From Mycolicibacterium aromaticivorans JS19b1 = JCM 16368 (lineage in GTDB: Bacteria; Actinomycetota; Actinomycetes; Mycobacteriales; Mycobacteriaceae), in assembly GCF_000559085.1 (NCBI RefSeq), contig NZ_JALN02000003.1, positions 1 through 64,000 of the forward strand: 64,000 bases of DNA. The letters are read 5' to 3'. Below the pieces are notes generated by a model. The model did not search any database, was not told the origin of the DNA, and saw only the letters and a list, made by a program, of their open reading frames with translations. The translations under genes were made by a program, and so were the position numbers. Each line of letters begins with the position of its first letter. Position 1 is the first letter of the stretch. Positions 35,341 through 43,626 of the stretch are shown in pieces.

Positions 35341-36235
35341 GTCGTCCGAGCGCTGGTTAGAACTCGCGCGACGTGCCCCGATTGGCCCGAAGCGCGGCGG
35401 GCTTCTGCGCAGCTCCAGCACAACCGACGACGTTTCAGCGGGCCAACTGCGTCAGGCGTGCTGGGGTGAGTCGACCGTCGTCCTCCTCGTCGTGAGTGTC
35501 GACGACACTTCTGCGCGAGCCCACGCTGTTCCCGTGTCTCTGGAGGCCGGCGTAGAAGACAAGGCGACTGTGATCGTGGAAGCCGACGCCAGCCCGCTAT
35601 ATGGACCCATTGCGATTTGGCCAGACGCAGCAGCCGAGATTCCGTTTGGAGTGCTGGACACGATTATCGCGTCAATCCCTCGTTCGTTACTCGAAATCAT
35701 CACCGGCGCAACAACAAATCCTGGCACAAAGGAAGGGCTGCGTAGAGGAAAATTCGACCCGCCGCTCGGGTCGGGAGCGGCGATGGCGATCGACGAGCTC
35801 TTCGATGCTTTCGAGGCGCTCCAGGCAGCACCGGGGCTGCGCATCAGTGATTCGGTGAAATCGGTTGCACAACTTGATATTCCGCTACCAACCATCGTGA
35901 CTACGTTGCACGTTACTCAGGCTCGTGCCATGGCCATTCGCATAGGGAAGGAATCGCTGACGCGCGACGAAGCCCAACAGCTCGCTGCGGCAGCCGGTCT
36001 CGCCGTCGACGATGTCCTTGCCGCCGTCGCGCCACTACCGAAGGATCTCGCGCGCGAACTGCAAGAGCCGCGCTGGCGCCCGCACATCCGACAGCGCGCG
36101 GTCGATGGAGACGAAGATGCAGCGCGAACACAGTTTGGCTACGAGGCCTACCAGCTCGCCGCGCGAGAAACCGGCCAAGGACGGCAACAATGGAGACAAC
36201 GCCTGGAAGCGATAATCGCAGCAGAAGGCAGTTAG
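35330..36235 (+). CDS. Conserved-context protein of unknown function in the ubiquitin-like operon
   Basis: A 301-residue soluble protein. GGAGGG lies five bases before ATG 35330, which overlaps the end of the sigma-like gene. The N-terminal half (SAGQLRQACWGESTVVLLVV) looks like a small beta-rich domain; the C-terminal half is helical, with LTRDEAQQLAAAAGLAVDDV reminiscent of a helix-turn-helix. I recognise no family. Position between a sigma-like and an ImmA/IrrE-like gene suggests a regulatory partner, such as an anti-sigma or repressor cleaved by the peptidase, but this is inference. Confidence 0.5.
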   Translation: MSSESSERWLELARRAPIGPKRGGLLRSSSTTDDVSAGQLRQACWGESTVVLLVVSVDDTSARAHAVPVSLEAGVEDKATVIVEADASPLYGPIAIWPDAAAEIPFGVLDTIIASIPRSLLEIITGATTNPGTKEGLRRGKFDPPLGSGAAMAIDELFDAFEALQAAPGLRISDSVKSVAQLDIPLPTIVTTLHVTQARAMAIRIGKESLTRDEAQQLAAAAGLAVDDVLAAVAPLPKDLARELQEPRWRPHIRQRAVDGDEDAARTQFGYEAYQLAARETGQGRQQWRQRLEAIIAAEGS

Positions 36236-36239
36236 GCCC

Positions 36240-37274
36240 GTGCCGCGAACATTCGACGCCGTGCCTGCCCAAGTCGACGCAATGGTGCGTGTGTGGGAAG
36301 CGCGGGGCGGCAGTCGAGATGATTTGACGCGTGATGCGTTTGCTGCGCTCGAAGGTCGAGGTGACCTCACTGTGCTGAGTGTGCCAGAGTTCGTGCCTCA
36401 CGATTCCCAACGGGGCTGTTCCGTCGCCGGTGGGTATCGATGGGATCCGCCGACGCTGATCGTGACGCAGTCGATGTCATGGCGGCGCCAGCAATTCACG
36501 CTGCTACACGAACTCGGCCACCACATCCAGAAGACCGACATCGCCCTCGGCACTGCAATCGTCGAGCACCGTGAGCCTGAGGCGTTCGAGGATGCGAGCT
36601 GCGATGCGTTTGCCGCACGCATGTTGCTTCCCGATGATCTCGTCGAGGCGCACATCCACGGTTCTGGGCCCACGGTCAGTACCGCAACTGGGTTGTTCGC
36701 GGCCTCCAATGCCTCCCGGGCGGCGATTTGCGTCCGCCTCGTCGGACGGCTCCGATCAGCTGGGGTGGTCGCCGTGCTCGACGGCGATGGCATCGTCACC
36801 TTCGCGGCCGCGTGCGGCGGATTGTTTCCGCCCGCACGCGGTAGCGATCAGTGCGCCAACCTGCTTGTCCAGGCGGCGATGCGTGCGGATCGAGACGGTC
36901 GTGTGGTCACGCGCGACGACGCAAAGATCTGGTACCGCGGTGGCCACACCTCCGACCTGCTCTACGGCCAAGCGGCTTGGGCAGGAGATCGGCTGTTCCT
37001 GACGATGGTCTCCTACGGGGCGCCGTGGCTGACGTTCTCACCGCCCCGAGATAGCACGGCCGACCAGGCTCCCGACGCCTGGGATGAATGCGAACACTGT
37101 CACCAGGAGTTTGTTGCAGAGGGTGTCTGCGGCGGCTGCGAGCATCCCCGCTGCCCGTCAGGTCACTGCGGCTGCACCGCCAACACCGAACAGACCTGCA
37201 CAGAGTGTTTCTTATGCAAGCACCCCAGCCAATTCGACACTGGCTCCACGGTGTGCCGGGATTGCGCGAGCTGA
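36240..37274 (+). CDS. ImmA/IrrE-family metallopeptidase with C-terminal zinc-ribbon region
   Basis: A 344-residue protein starting at GTG 36240, four bases after the previous stop. The zinc-peptidase motif LLHELGHHIQK (~90) and the downstream glutamate in EDASCDAFAARMLLP are typical of ImmA/IrrE, which cleave repressors to release a mobile element or stress response. The last 70 residues hold about 14 cysteines (CEHCHQEF, CGGCEHPRCPSGHCGC, CTECFLCKH, VCRDC), probably several zinc ribbons or a RING-like fold. Such a cysteine-rich tail is unusual for the family and invites comparison with ubiquitin-ligase zinc domains. Confidence 0.85.
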   Translation: MPRTFDAVPAQVDAMVRVWEARGGSRDDLTRDAFAALEGRGDLTVLSVPEFVPHDSQRGCSVAGGYRWDPPTLIVTQSMSWRRQQFTLLHELGHHIQKTDIALGTAIVEHREPEAFEDASCDAFAARMLLPDDLVEAHIHGSGPTVSTATGLFAASNASRAAICVRLVGRLRSAGVVAVLDGDGIVTFAAACGGLFPPARGSDQCANLLVQAAMRADRDGRVVTRDDAKIWYRGGHTSDLLYGQAAWAGDRLFLTMVSYGAPWLTFSPPRDSTADQAPDAWDECEHCHQEFVAEGVCGGCEHPRCPSGHCGCTANTEQTCTECFLCKHPSQFDTGSTVCRDCAS

Positions 37275-37381
37275 CAACGGGCTCCACGCTCAGGGTGTTC
37301 TGGACGATTTCGACGTTGTCCCGTCTCTAACTGTTGAACAGGCGAATGCCTGCATCCAGGAAGAGTGGAAAGGAGCCCGCT

Positions 37382-38029
37382 GTGGCGCCCCAGGACAATA
37401 TCCAGATCTACATCGACGGTGAACCAATCACAGTCAAGCACCGGCGCCTTACCGGCGCCCAGCTCGTCGCTCTCGTCACGCCGCCCGCCGACCACGTGTG
37501 GCTCGATATCGCCGACGCGCAAGATGAGTCGATCGCCCCGACCGAGGTCGTGGCCATCGAGGAAAACATCCGCTTCTACACCGACCGCCCGCGCACCATC
37601 TACATCGACAAGATCCCGTACCAGGTGCGCACCGCCGTGCTCACCGAAACGCAGTTGCGGGATTTGCCTACTCCGCCGATCGCCGACGACTACGGCATCT
37701 GGAAGGACATTCCCGATGACCTCGATGATCCGATCAAGGCCGGCGAGATCGTCCACATCGTTGACGGGGACCGCTTCTTCACAAAGGCGCTGCCGAAGAG
37801 AGAGCTGCACGTCATCGTCAACCGAAAGCACACGGTGACCCTTCACGGCGCTCGCCAGACCGGCATGTCGATCAAGGAGGCCGCCATCGCCCAAGATGTG
37901 CCGATCCAGCTGGACTTCCTGCTGTCCCGCAAGACCAGCGCAAAATTCGACCAGGTCGGTGACGACGAGCAGATCCGGGTCCACGATGGCGACGAGTTCC
38001 GCGCCGTCGACGGGGATGACAACTCGTGA
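37382..38029 (+). CDS. Multi-ubiquitin-domain protein (three beta-grasp repeats)
   Basis: A 215-residue protein from GTG 37382, seven bases after AGGAG. It consists of three ubiquitin-like repeats, beginning near NIQIYIDGEPITVKHR (res ~5), RTIYIDKIPYQVRTAVL (~72) and ELHVIVNRKHTVTLHG (~141). The third keeps HDGDEFRAVD near its end. It belongs with the Multi_ubiq group found beside E2, E1 and JAB genes. The C-terminus is GDDNS, with no Gly-Gly, so linkage through a terminal diglycine is not possible unless the protein is trimmed. The next gene overlaps by four bases. A 107-bp gap upstream may hold an internal promoter. Confidence 0.85.
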   Translation: MAPQDNIQIYIDGEPITVKHRRLTGAQLVALVTPPADHVWLDIADAQDESIAPTEVVAIEENIRFYTDRPRTIYIDKIPYQVRTAVLTETQLRDLPTPPIADDYGIWKDIPDDLDDPIKAGEIVHIVDGDRFFTKALPKRELHVIVNRKHTVTLHGARQTGMSIKEAAIAQDVPIQLDFLLSRKTSAKFDQVGDDEQIRVHDGDEFRAVDGDDNS

Positions 38030-38427
38030 CGACCACGCCAATCAGCTCGGCCGTCACGGGCGCGGTTCAAGAGGTCCAAGAGACGTTCGCCGAATCCGCC
38101 GTCACCGTCACCGCCACCGGTGACGGTGGCGCGTGGGTGGTCATCGACCCGATCCCGCTCAGCTCCACCTACGCACAGGACAGCTCCTGGATCGCCTTCC
38201 TCATCACGTTCGCCTACCCGGAGGCAGACGTTTATCCGCATTTCGTGCGACCTGACTTGAAGCGCACTGACGGCGCGGCCCTTGGTGAGGGGTTCTCGCC
38301 CACGACGTGGGGCCCGGCGGGGGAGCCGGGAATGCAGCTGTCTCGGAGAAGTAATCGGCTCAACCCTGCCGTCGACACGGCCGCGACCAAAGTCCTGAAG
38401 GTGCTCAAATGGCTCAACGAACGGTAG
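38026..38427 (+). CDS. E2-like (UBC-fold) protein without cysteine
   Basis: A 133-residue protein whose GTG overlaps the multi-ubiquitin stop. The segment AYPEADVYPHFVRPDLKR resembles the strand-turn YPxxPP region of E2 enzymes, followed by GEGFSPTTWGPAGEPGMQLS and a long C-terminal helix KVLKVLKWLNER. It matches in size and position the prokaryotic E2 families encoded between multi-ubiquitin and E1/JAB genes. The protein has no cysteine at all, so it cannot form the usual E2 thioester. It may be a non-catalytic carrier or use another residue. The E2 call rests mainly on context. Confidence 0.65.
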   Translation: MTTTPISSAVTGAVQEVQETFAESAVTVTATGDGGAWVVIDPIPLSSTYAQDSSWIAFLITFAYPEADVYPHFVRPDLKRTDGAALGEGFSPTTWGPAGEPGMQLSRRSNRLNPAVDTAATKVLKVLKWLNER

Positions 38428-39929
38428 ATGCGCCTTGGTCGGTGGTGATCACCGCCGGGCAGTGGGCTGTGCTGCGGGATCATCTATTTCGTGGTGACGG
38501 TGACGAGCACGGCGCCGTGCTGCGATGCGGTATAGCGCGAAGCGCGCGCGGCACCAGACTGCTGGTTCGCGATGTGGTGGTTGCCGTGGACGGTGTCGAC
38601 TACGTCGAGGGAACCCGCGGTTACCGGAAGCTCGCCGCGGGCTTCGTTGCCGATGCGATCGACGCCTGCGCACAACAGGGGTTGGCCTACCTCGCGGTGC
38701 ACAACCACGGGGGTCGCGACCGAGTAGCCTTCTCAGGCACTGACATGGCGTCCCACGAACGTGGCTATCCGGCGCTGCTCGATATCAACGGCGGCGTCCC
38801 GGTAGGAGCGTTGGTGTTCGCCGAGAGTGCCGTTGCTGGCGATATCTGGACGAGCGACGGGCAGCGTCACGCTCTCACCCACCTGCGCGTGATGGGTAGA
38901 CCGCAGCTCACTATTACCCCCGAGCCCGTCCCAGCCCAAGTTGCAGATTCGACCTACGATCGTCAAACGCGGGTCTTCGGCGATCGCGGTCAGGCGCTTC
39001 TTGGGCAATCGAAGGTTGCTGTCGTCGGGCTCGGCGGGGCTGGATCGCTTATCGCTGAATACCTCGCCCGCCTCGGGGTCGGGCATCTGGTGTTCATCGA
39101 CCCCGACCGGCTCGACCCGACGAATCTTCCGAGGGTCGTCGGTGCTCGCCGACTTGACGCGATGTCCTGGCTTCGGGGCAGCACGCGACCGCAGTGGATG
39201 CGAGAGCTCGGAGCCCGCATCGCAACACCAAAGGTGAAAATCGCCGCGCGAGTTGCTCGCCAAGCCTCTCGTAGCGTCCGGATCTCCGCGGTGGCGCGCT
39301 CGGTGGTCGACGCTGACGTTGCGGCGCTGCTGACCGACTGCGATCATATTTTCCTTGCCGCAGACTCGGCGCTCGCCCGCCGCGTCGTCAACTCCATAAC
39401 TCATCAGTACCTGATCCCGAATACTCAAGTCGGCGCTAAGGTTTCGGTCGTCGATGGCCAGGTCGCCGACATTTTCTCCGTGTCGCGGATGAGCAACCCG
39501 GGAAGCGGCTGCCTGCAGTGCAATGGTCTGATCCCCGCCTGGCGTTTGACCGAGGAAGCCACAGGGGAAGTCCAACGCCGCCGTCAGCGCTATATCGTAG
39601 ATGAGAACATCCATGCCCCGAGCGTGATCTCACTCAACGCGGTCGCCGCAGCCAGAGCAGTCGACGACTGGCTCATGATGGTTGGGGGCCTGGTAGATCC
39701 GGCCGCCGGAGCCGATCATTGGGTCGAATACCACCCTCTCACCGACGACGTCGTCGAACTCCGTCCTGCAAAGTCACCGGGCTGCTTGCACTGTGGCTCA
39801 ACGCGTTTCGCGATCGGCGACGGCGCGCCGTTGCTGGCACGAGGGGGCGAACCTATGCGGAGGGCTGAACGGCTAGGCTACGGTCTGAGCTCGGGTAGTT
39901 CGGGGTCTCGCCCTATTCGATCGACGTGA
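38409..39929 (+). CDS. JAB (JAMM) peptidase-E1 (ThiF) fusion of a ubiquitin-like system
   Basis: A 506-residue fusion. The N-terminal JAB domain (about 1-165) has a Glu in DEHGAVLRC and the zinc motif HNHGGRDRVAFSGTD (His ~97-99, Ser, Asp), so an isopeptidase site is intact. The ThiF/E1 domain (from ~195) has the nucleotide motif VAVVGLGGAGSLIAEYLARL (~207), acidic IDPDRLDPTNLPR and DHIFLAADS. Two CxxC pairs (CLQC ~367, CLHC ~458) should bind structural zinc. It would adenylate a ubiquitin-like tail and also remove it. Its start overlaps the E2-like gene. Confidence 0.9.
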   Translation: MAQRTVDAPWSVVITAGQWAVLRDHLFRGDGDEHGAVLRCGIARSARGTRLLVRDVVVAVDGVDYVEGTRGYRKLAAGFVADAIDACAQQGLAYLAVHNHGGRDRVAFSGTDMASHERGYPALLDINGGVPVGALVFAESAVAGDIWTSDGQRHALTHLRVMGRPQLTITPEPVPAQVADSTYDRQTRVFGDRGQALLGQSKVAVVGLGGAGSLIAEYLARLGVGHLVFIDPDRLDPTNLPRVVGARRLDAMSWLRGSTRPQWMRELGARIATPKVKIAARVARQASRSVRISAVARSVVDADVAALLTDCDHIFLAADSALARRVVNSITHQYLIPNTQVGAKVSVVDGQVADIFSVSRMSNPGSGCLQCNGLIPAWRLTEEATGEVQRRRQRYIVDENIHAPSVISLNAVAAARAVDDWLMMVGGLVDPAAGADHWVEYHPLTDDVVELRPAKSPGCLHCGSTRFAIGDGAPLLARGGEPMRRAERLGYGLSSGSSGSRPIRST

Positions 39930-40296
39930 TCCGACACGCGTTCTGGCGCTGGCGAAGTTCGACGACTGGGGTTCCGCGTCTCGACTCAAATTACTTTTGA
40001 TCGAGGCCCGCCGCCCAGGTTGGCCGCTACGACCGAGAGTGGGAGCAACCGTCCTCAGTCGGCTGGCAGTTCGTTGGAGCGGGATGCTCCGTCGCTGTGC
40101 GAACAACTGGGTGCTGTGCGCAATTCACCCGATTGCCGGTGCGCTCCCTACTCAGCGACGCATGCACCTCGACTCGTCGGGTGGAGGGAGCTGTTTGTTG
40201 TCATCTGAGTGACAACCAGTGTCCATGTCCGTCGTCCGCACGGTACATGCTTCATTGGGCGAGCCGGGGAACGAAGCTTCTTAATAGACCAGCGCT
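39930..40296. other. Gap between convergent operons
   Basis: About 370 bases between the JAB-E1 stop and the end of the opposing nuclease-like gene. No supported gene and no clear hairpin terminator was seen. Confidence 0.5.
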
Positions 40297-41430
40297 TCAA
40301 TCAATGGGCAGCGGGGGCTGTTCCCCGTTCGTGGTTTGGCTCTGCGCAAAGATATCGCGGGCGAAGGCTCGGAAGTCGGGATCAAGGCGGGCCACGGTGA
40401 CAAGGAACCCGCACACGTCGGCCAGTAGCTTCGCCGCGAACGGATCGGCTGCCTGGCCGAAGGCATCCACAACGTTTGCTTGTTCCTTGGCCAGTGTGGC
40501 CTCGGCGGCCCACTCGGCATAGCGGAGTTCATCAGTCATCACGTTGGGCCGGCGGAGGTGACGCGTGAGGAGATCGAGCAAGCGTGGATACCAGGGTGGA
40601 AGAACACCATCGTCGGTGTCCTTCTCAGCGTCGGGAGGAGCGTATTTTGCTAGGGCTGCCGCAAGCGCTTTCTTTTCCCTCAAGGCAATCTGCCCGCCGA
40701 AGAGATACTGCTGCAGTGCGGTGTTTGGATCCGAGATATGCACGGCGCGTACATATCTCGCGGCGTGCGCCAGTGAGAGTGTGTATAGCCAGGCGCAGTC
40801 GACGAATAGGGCGCGGTGCGCCGGCTCGTCAGGACGAAGGTGCTTGGCCGCCGTTGCGAGGTGGGCCACGACCTGGAGCAAGTTCCGATGTTCGTCGTAG
40901 ACCCAGTAGTCGAATTGTCGGTATTCGACCAGTTTTTCGATTCTGCGGTCGAGGCTGGTCATCGCTTTCATGGCCGCAGCGACGCGACCTTCGTCGAATA
41001 GCAACGCGAGCGGGCCGCTATCAAGCGGCATGTTCGTGGGGTGATACTCCTCCAGACGGGCGAGGTCGGTCGGTTCCAACACCGAAATCTGCAGGCGTGC
41101 TGCCAGCTGCCGGGCGGCCGCAACGACACCTCCCGAGCGGACCATCCAAGCGTCGTCTGCGGAGAAGAAATCTGACACGCCGCGGACCCAAAACATCCGT
41201 TCAGTGGAGCCGCGTTGTGACGTCTTGCAGTCGGAGATCACGGTCCGCAGCGCGAAGCCGGGTGCGACAACGATGCCCAATACGTCCAAGTCCGTGAACG
41301 TCTCGTGCTGCGCGCCCTTGCGAGTCGTTGGCACGTGAGCCCGCAGTGGAACATCGACGCGCGTGGTGAAGCCCATGCGCCACAGCAGCCGCCGTGAGGC
41401 CACCTTCAGGCCAAGGTCAAGCTCCGTCAC
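40297..41430 (-). CDS. Putative PD-(D/E)xK nuclease-like protein, second gene of a defence pair
   Basis: A 377-residue protein. The N-terminus looks like a restriction-endonuclease fold: LLWRMGFTTRVDVPLR, ETFTDLDVLGIVVAP (Asp ~47-49) and TVISDCKTSQRGSTER, where D67-C-K69 stands for the (D/E)xK pair. The remaining 270 residues are helical with no recognised domain (DYWVYDEHRNLLQVVAHLAT). Its ATG overlaps the stop of the upstream gene by four bases. Its location between dif-like sites with other defence genes supports an anti-invader role; the target is unknown. Confidence 0.6.
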   Translation of the reverse strand: MTELDLGLKVASRRLLWRMGFTTRVDVPLRAHVPTTRKGAQHETFTDLDVLGIVVAPGFALRTVISDCKTSQRGSTERMFWVRGVSDFFSADDAWMVRSGGVVAAARQLAARLQISVLEPTDLARLEEYHPTNMPLDSGPLALLFDEGRVAAAMKAMTSLDRRIEKLVEYRQFDYWVYDEHRNLLQVVAHLATAAKHLRPDEPAHRALFVDCAWLYTLSLAHAARYVRAVHISDPNTALQQYLFGGQIALREKKALAAALAKYAPPDAEKDTDDGVLPPWYPRLLDLLTRHLRRPNVMTDELRYAEWAAEATLAKEQANVVDAFGQAADPFAAKLLADVCGFLVTVARLDPDFRAFARDIFAQSQTTNGEQPPLPID

Positions 41431-42710
41431 AACGCCGACCTTCCCATAGCCGCGTCCATGATGCTGCGGTACTCACCAGCGCTCAGGGTGGTCTTGCGCC
41501 GTCGTTTGGCGACGGTTTGCAGTGGTGCTTCGTAGGTCGAACTTGATGACAGTAGCCCGCGAGCGTCGTCGTCGCCCGCACGCGCCTCGAGCTGCTCTCC
41601 GAATGTGAGGAGGTCTCGGGCCAGGCGCACGGCGGCGAGGTTGTCTTCGGTGGCGATCAGCTGCGGCGCAACCCAGTTCCCTGATGGGACGAAGTCGACG
41701 ATCTGCATCCGGTACAGGAGTTGGTACTGGCGCTGGTGCGAGCTGTGAGGACGAAGACGGTGATTGCGGTTGGGGTCCAATAGGGCGGTGAGCACCGCCG
41801 CCGGGTACTTCGTGCTGGTCGCCCCGCCGAAATGCTCCCCGCAGCGCACACAAGCCAGGACGGCTAGAGCCTTGTCTAACACCGGTTTCCGCACGGTCAG
41901 CAAGCTGGCATCGGGGACATAGGGCACTGCGGCGAATGGTTGATCGTGCCCACCAGGTGTTTGGACCGATGGAGCAAGAATGAATCCGCGGGCGATCGCG
42001 TCGGCAAGGGCGGGATGTTGGTCTGCATCCAGCGGCAAACCCTGGTGAGCACGCACCGCTTGAAGCTCCTCGGCGAATCGGCCAGACCCGTGTTGTTCCA
42101 TCAGCGTGGCAAGTAGCTCTGGGTTCTCGAAGCCGAAGAACGGCGAGTACAGGATCTCACCCTCGATCAGATCGATGCTCTTGACGAGTTGGGAGGCCTT
42201 GCCCAGCTCCAGAAGGCGCGGGATGTCACTGCGGTCGAGCCCGAGTGTCGCCTCCAGCGATTCCGCCGGCACCGGACTGGTCGCTAACCTGTCGACGATC
42301 GCGACCATCTGTTGTTCTAGCGTGCTGGGCGACCCGGCTCGCCAGGTGCCGCCGAGGCGGTCGTAGAGATCCTCATAGATCGGCACGGTCTCGTTGAACG
42401 AGACGATCTTCTGCCCGCTGCGATGTACGTTGCTGACCATGTCGGCGCGCTCGAGCGCATCGACAACATCCCGAAAGGCGTACGGGCTCACGTCGAGTTG
42501 CTCGGCAACGATGGTCTTGAGCGACTCCGCGTCCGCGATGATGTCTTGACCGCGGATCAGCGAGGCCAGACTCGCAGCCATGCCGATGAGACGGGTATCG
42601 GACAGGGGCGCCAGCGTCGAGCTATTCGGATCGACGTTGCGCAGCCCGGCATGGACGTCACCGCACCGCAGTCCCGCTTTGAAGTCTGCGAGCGAATCCT
42701 GTGAATGCAC
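41427..42710 (-). CDS. Unknown protein with winged-helix-like segments, first gene of the nuclease pair
   Basis: A 427-residue soluble protein. Residues ~55-110 (IIADAESLKTIVAEQLDVSP, then YAFRDVVDALERADMV) and ~130-190 (ESLEATLGLDRSDIPRLLEL) look like winged-helix domains that could bind DNA. A CVRCGEHFGG motif near 305 is a possible half zinc site. No family is recognised. It precedes and overlaps the nuclease-like gene, so the two products probably act together, as recognition and cleavage subunits do in restriction systems. This role is inferred from context only. Confidence 0.55.
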   Translation of the reverse strand: MHSQDSLADFKAGLRCGDVHAGLRNVDPNSSTLAPLSDTRLIGMAASLASLIRGQDIIADAESLKTIVAEQLDVSPYAFRDVVDALERADMVSNVHRSGQKIVSFNETVPIYEDLYDRLGGTWRAGSPSTLEQQMVAIVDRLATSPVPAESLEATLGLDRSDIPRLLELGKASQLVKSIDLIEGEILYSPFFGFENPELLATLMEQHGSGRFAEELQAVRAHQGLPLDADQHPALADAIARGFILAPSVQTPGGHDQPFAAVPYVPDASLLTVRKPVLDKALAVLACVRCGEHFGGATSTKYPAAVLTALLDPNRNHRLRPHSSHQRQYQLLYRMQIVDFVPSGNWVAPQLIATEDNLAAVRLARDLLTFGEQLEARAGDDDARGLLSSSSTYEAPLQTVAKRRRKTTLSAGEYRSIMDAAMGRSAL

Positions 42711-42876
42711 TGTACAAGCTTACCCACCCCCGGCGGGGTGGGGCCGATCATGTGCTGTTGACGCAGCCCAGCTTCGTCGATCAACCACCAGCCCCGACTG
42801 TGCCCTCGTTACACAGCTACGCACGCTACGCCGATTGATGTGTACTTCGCCGAACCCGGACATGTGGGAAACTCAC

Positions 42877-42904
42877 TTCATGAATAATGAAGATATCCTT
42901 GAAA
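42877..42904. other. Degenerate Xer/dif-like site 2
   Basis: The left arm TTCATGAATAA differs from site 3 by one base. The right arm ATATCCTTGAA has two mismatches and is only five bases away, so one base of the centre seems lost. It is probably a decayed relic of an earlier boundary. Confidence 0.5.
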
Positions 42905-43598
42905 GGTGACTAACTATCTTGGGGCGCAGGACAATTGATGTTTGTGAACCGTCACTGCTGCGAAAGTAGCCGCCGCGTACCGATGGACGGGCTTGTCGAA
43001 ACCTGAGTGAATCCCCCGGCGGGGGAGCGGCCGATACTGATTGGCGCACCGCCACTCCCAGTGGAACCAACGACTAACGATCGGGAGCCAGTGAGGTCGC
43101 GGAGATGAACTGGAACCGCCAGATCCGCTGAGAATCAACAACCAATCCGGGGTCAGCCCCATTCAGTGCGATTACAGCCAGATGCGTTGAGGCCAAACAG
43201 ATCGGACAGCGCTAAGTAGTTTCGTAGTGAGTGAGAACGACATGGTTGACGGCAGCACTACTAGAAAAAAGTTGACGATGAGTGGAAATCACCAGGGGCA
43301 TATCTGATTCCAGCATCACCTGACATAAGGTCTACCATGCGTTAGTTGATCTAACTAGCTGTCACAGCCTGCGTTCAGCCGTTGCTCAACCTCTCGGGAA
43401 CCGCAGCATCCGGGACTCTCGCACAGTGGATCCCCACCGCCGGCGATACGAAAACCGAAATCCTGGCCAGCGCCCAGACGCACTGCGCCGTTGAACGGCC
43501 AGGGGAAGCTCATCAACCAAGCCGTCATGAATACAGACCCCGGGGTGTTCTTAGCAGAGGCGGATGGACTCGTCCACCCACAACCTGACTCAGTCTAT

Positions 43599-43626
43599 TT
43601 CATGGATAATGTAGATTATCCATGAA
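43599..43626. other. Xer/dif-like recombination site 3 (right end of the defence island)
   Basis: The arms TTCATGGATAA and TTATCCATGAA are perfect inverted repeats around the centre TGTAGA, which differs by one base from TGTATA, the centre of E. coli dif as I recall it. One further base pair extends the symmetry on each side. It lies 17.2 kb from site 1, in a gene-free stretch. Confidence 0.75.

Noticed and set aside
37334..37382. An earlier ATG for the multi-ubiquitin protein
   Set aside because: The extra 16 residues precede the AGGAG ribosome site that is correctly placed for GTG 37382, so the longer form is unlikely.
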